Shown one piece after another: positions 5,323-5,931 of a stretch of 5,931 nt of DNA (position 1 is the first letter of the stretch; each line of letters starts with the position of its first letter). The stretch is from assembly GCA_009783365.1 (NCBI GenBank), contig WRHG01000123.1, positions 1 to 5,931 of the forward strand, read 5' to 3'. The translations under genes and the position numbers were made by a program. The DNA comes from Clostridia bacterium (GTDB lineage Bacteria > Bacillota_A > Clostridia > Christensenellales > Aristaeellaceae). The notes under the pieces were generated by a model. The model had not been told where the DNA came from. It was given only the letters and a program-made list of their open reading frames with translations, and ran no database searches.

Positions 5323-5931
5323 CTATTTATAGTCGATCGCGTCGTTGTAGATCATCTGACGGATATATACGACTGCGATCGGTAGGATAATCAGCGACAA
5401 TAGTACGGCAATGGCTGCGCCATAACCCATTTTGAGCTTGGAGAACGTCTCAATATACATGGTGACGGCCAGGGTTTCGCTTGTTCGCGCAGGGCCGCCC
5501 CGCGTCATCACGAAAATGAGGTCGAAAGTCTTGAACGAGTTGACGATTGCCATGCCGACCACGATGGTATGGGTGGGCTTAAGCATGGGAAAAATAATGT
5601 GGGTAAACGTCTGCCAGGCGTTTGCGCCGTCGATGGACGCCGCCTCGCACAGGCTGTCCGGCACATCGGAGATAAACTGCCTGCACAGGAAAATGCCAAA
5701 ACCTCCGACCATTCCCGGTACTATAAGCGACGGCAGCTTGTCATAAAGGCCAAGTTTGTTAATTAACAGAAACGACGGTATCATTGTTGTTTGGGGGGGC
5801 ACCATCATCGTTGCCAGAATAAGCCAGAAAACAAGATTTTTAAAACGGAATTCGTATTTTGCGAATACAAATCCCACAAGCGAGCTGGTAAACAGTACGA
5901 TTGTGGTGGCAGTCACCGTAACCAGTACGCT
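5323..5931 (-). CDS. ABC importer permease, C-terminal 202 residues (5' end outside window), mixed MalG/MalF features
   Basis: The frame stays open to the right window edge, reading SVLVTVTATT before the GTG at 5916, so the gene begins outside and that GTG is internal. It is a CUT1-type sugar importer permease: GFVFAKYEF (20-28), ATMMVPPQTTMIPSFLL (40-56) and FGIFLCRQFI (78-87) match MalG-class proteins closely, followed by the EAA loop EAASIDGANAW (96-106) ending at Pro115. After that, NSFKTFDLIFVMTRGGP (131-147), TSETL (150-154) and KMGYGAAIAVLLSLII (167-182) are what is normally seen in the MalF/UgpA class. Its place directly before a MalG-type gene is also the usual MalF place. The first one or two helices are missing from the window. 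It should pair with the next gene product in one importer. The ligand is unknown. Confidence 0.9.
   Translation of the reverse strand, partial: SVLVTVTATTIVLFTSSLVGFVFAKYEFRFKNLVFWLILATMMVPPQTTMIPSFLLINKLGLYDKLPSLIVPGMVGGFGIFLCRQFISDVPDSLCEAASIDGANAWQTFTHIIFPMLKPTHTIVVGMAIVNSFKTFDLIFVMTRGGPARTSETLAVTMYIETFSKLKMGYGAAIAVLLSLIILPIAVVYIRQMIYNDAIDYK

Overview
The window looks like chromosomal DNA from a Bacillota-type bacterium, most likely an anaerobic clostridium relative. The reasons are strong AGGAGG-like ribosome sites, close gene packing, G+C of about one half by eye, and the kinds of protein present (CopA ATPase, a thioredoxin-reductase relative without a pyridine-nucleotide site, a DUF3298-like secreted protein, a sugar-type ABC transporter). 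The taxon is an inference. No rRNA, tRNA, CRISPR, insertion sequence or phage gene was seen.

Left half, plus strand (2-3866): the 3' two thirds of a Cu(+)-exporting P1B ATPase (copA), cut by the window edge just after its phosphorylated Asp. An 80-bp gap with a good extended -10 promoter candidate and a hairpin follows. Next is a thioredoxin-reductase-like flavoprotein that keeps FAD-site motifs and the redox CATC pair but has lost both NAD(P)H-binding motifs. After it come two secreted proteins, 15 bp apart and surely co-transcribed: a 347-residue protein of unknown function with a weakly PsbP-like C-terminal half, and a 257-residue protein resembling the DUF3298/RsiV-like extracellular domain. 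copA and the flavoprotein may together serve copper and thiol homeostasis. The secreted pair has no recognised link to them.

Right half, minus strand (3891-5931): reading leftwards from the right edge, the end of one sugar-type ABC permease (5' part outside the window), a complete MalG-type permease 15 bp after it, then, after 58 bp, a short FMN nitroreductase with its own strong ribosome site and an operator-like inverted repeat in front. The permeases form the membrane part of a carbohydrate-type importer whose binding protein is probably just outside the window. The two halves converge at 3866/3891 with only 24 bp between stop codons and no recognisable terminator.

Points most worth a second look: a four-unit GGGAATG/GGGAGTG heptad array with a perfect G-quadruplex pattern inside the copA reading frame; the flavoprotein without NAD(P)H motifs beside copA; the upstream permease, which reads as MalG-like in its first half and MalF-like (RGGP motif) in its last third; and the orphan secreted pair. 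I see no clear evidence of a wholly new defence or mobile system.
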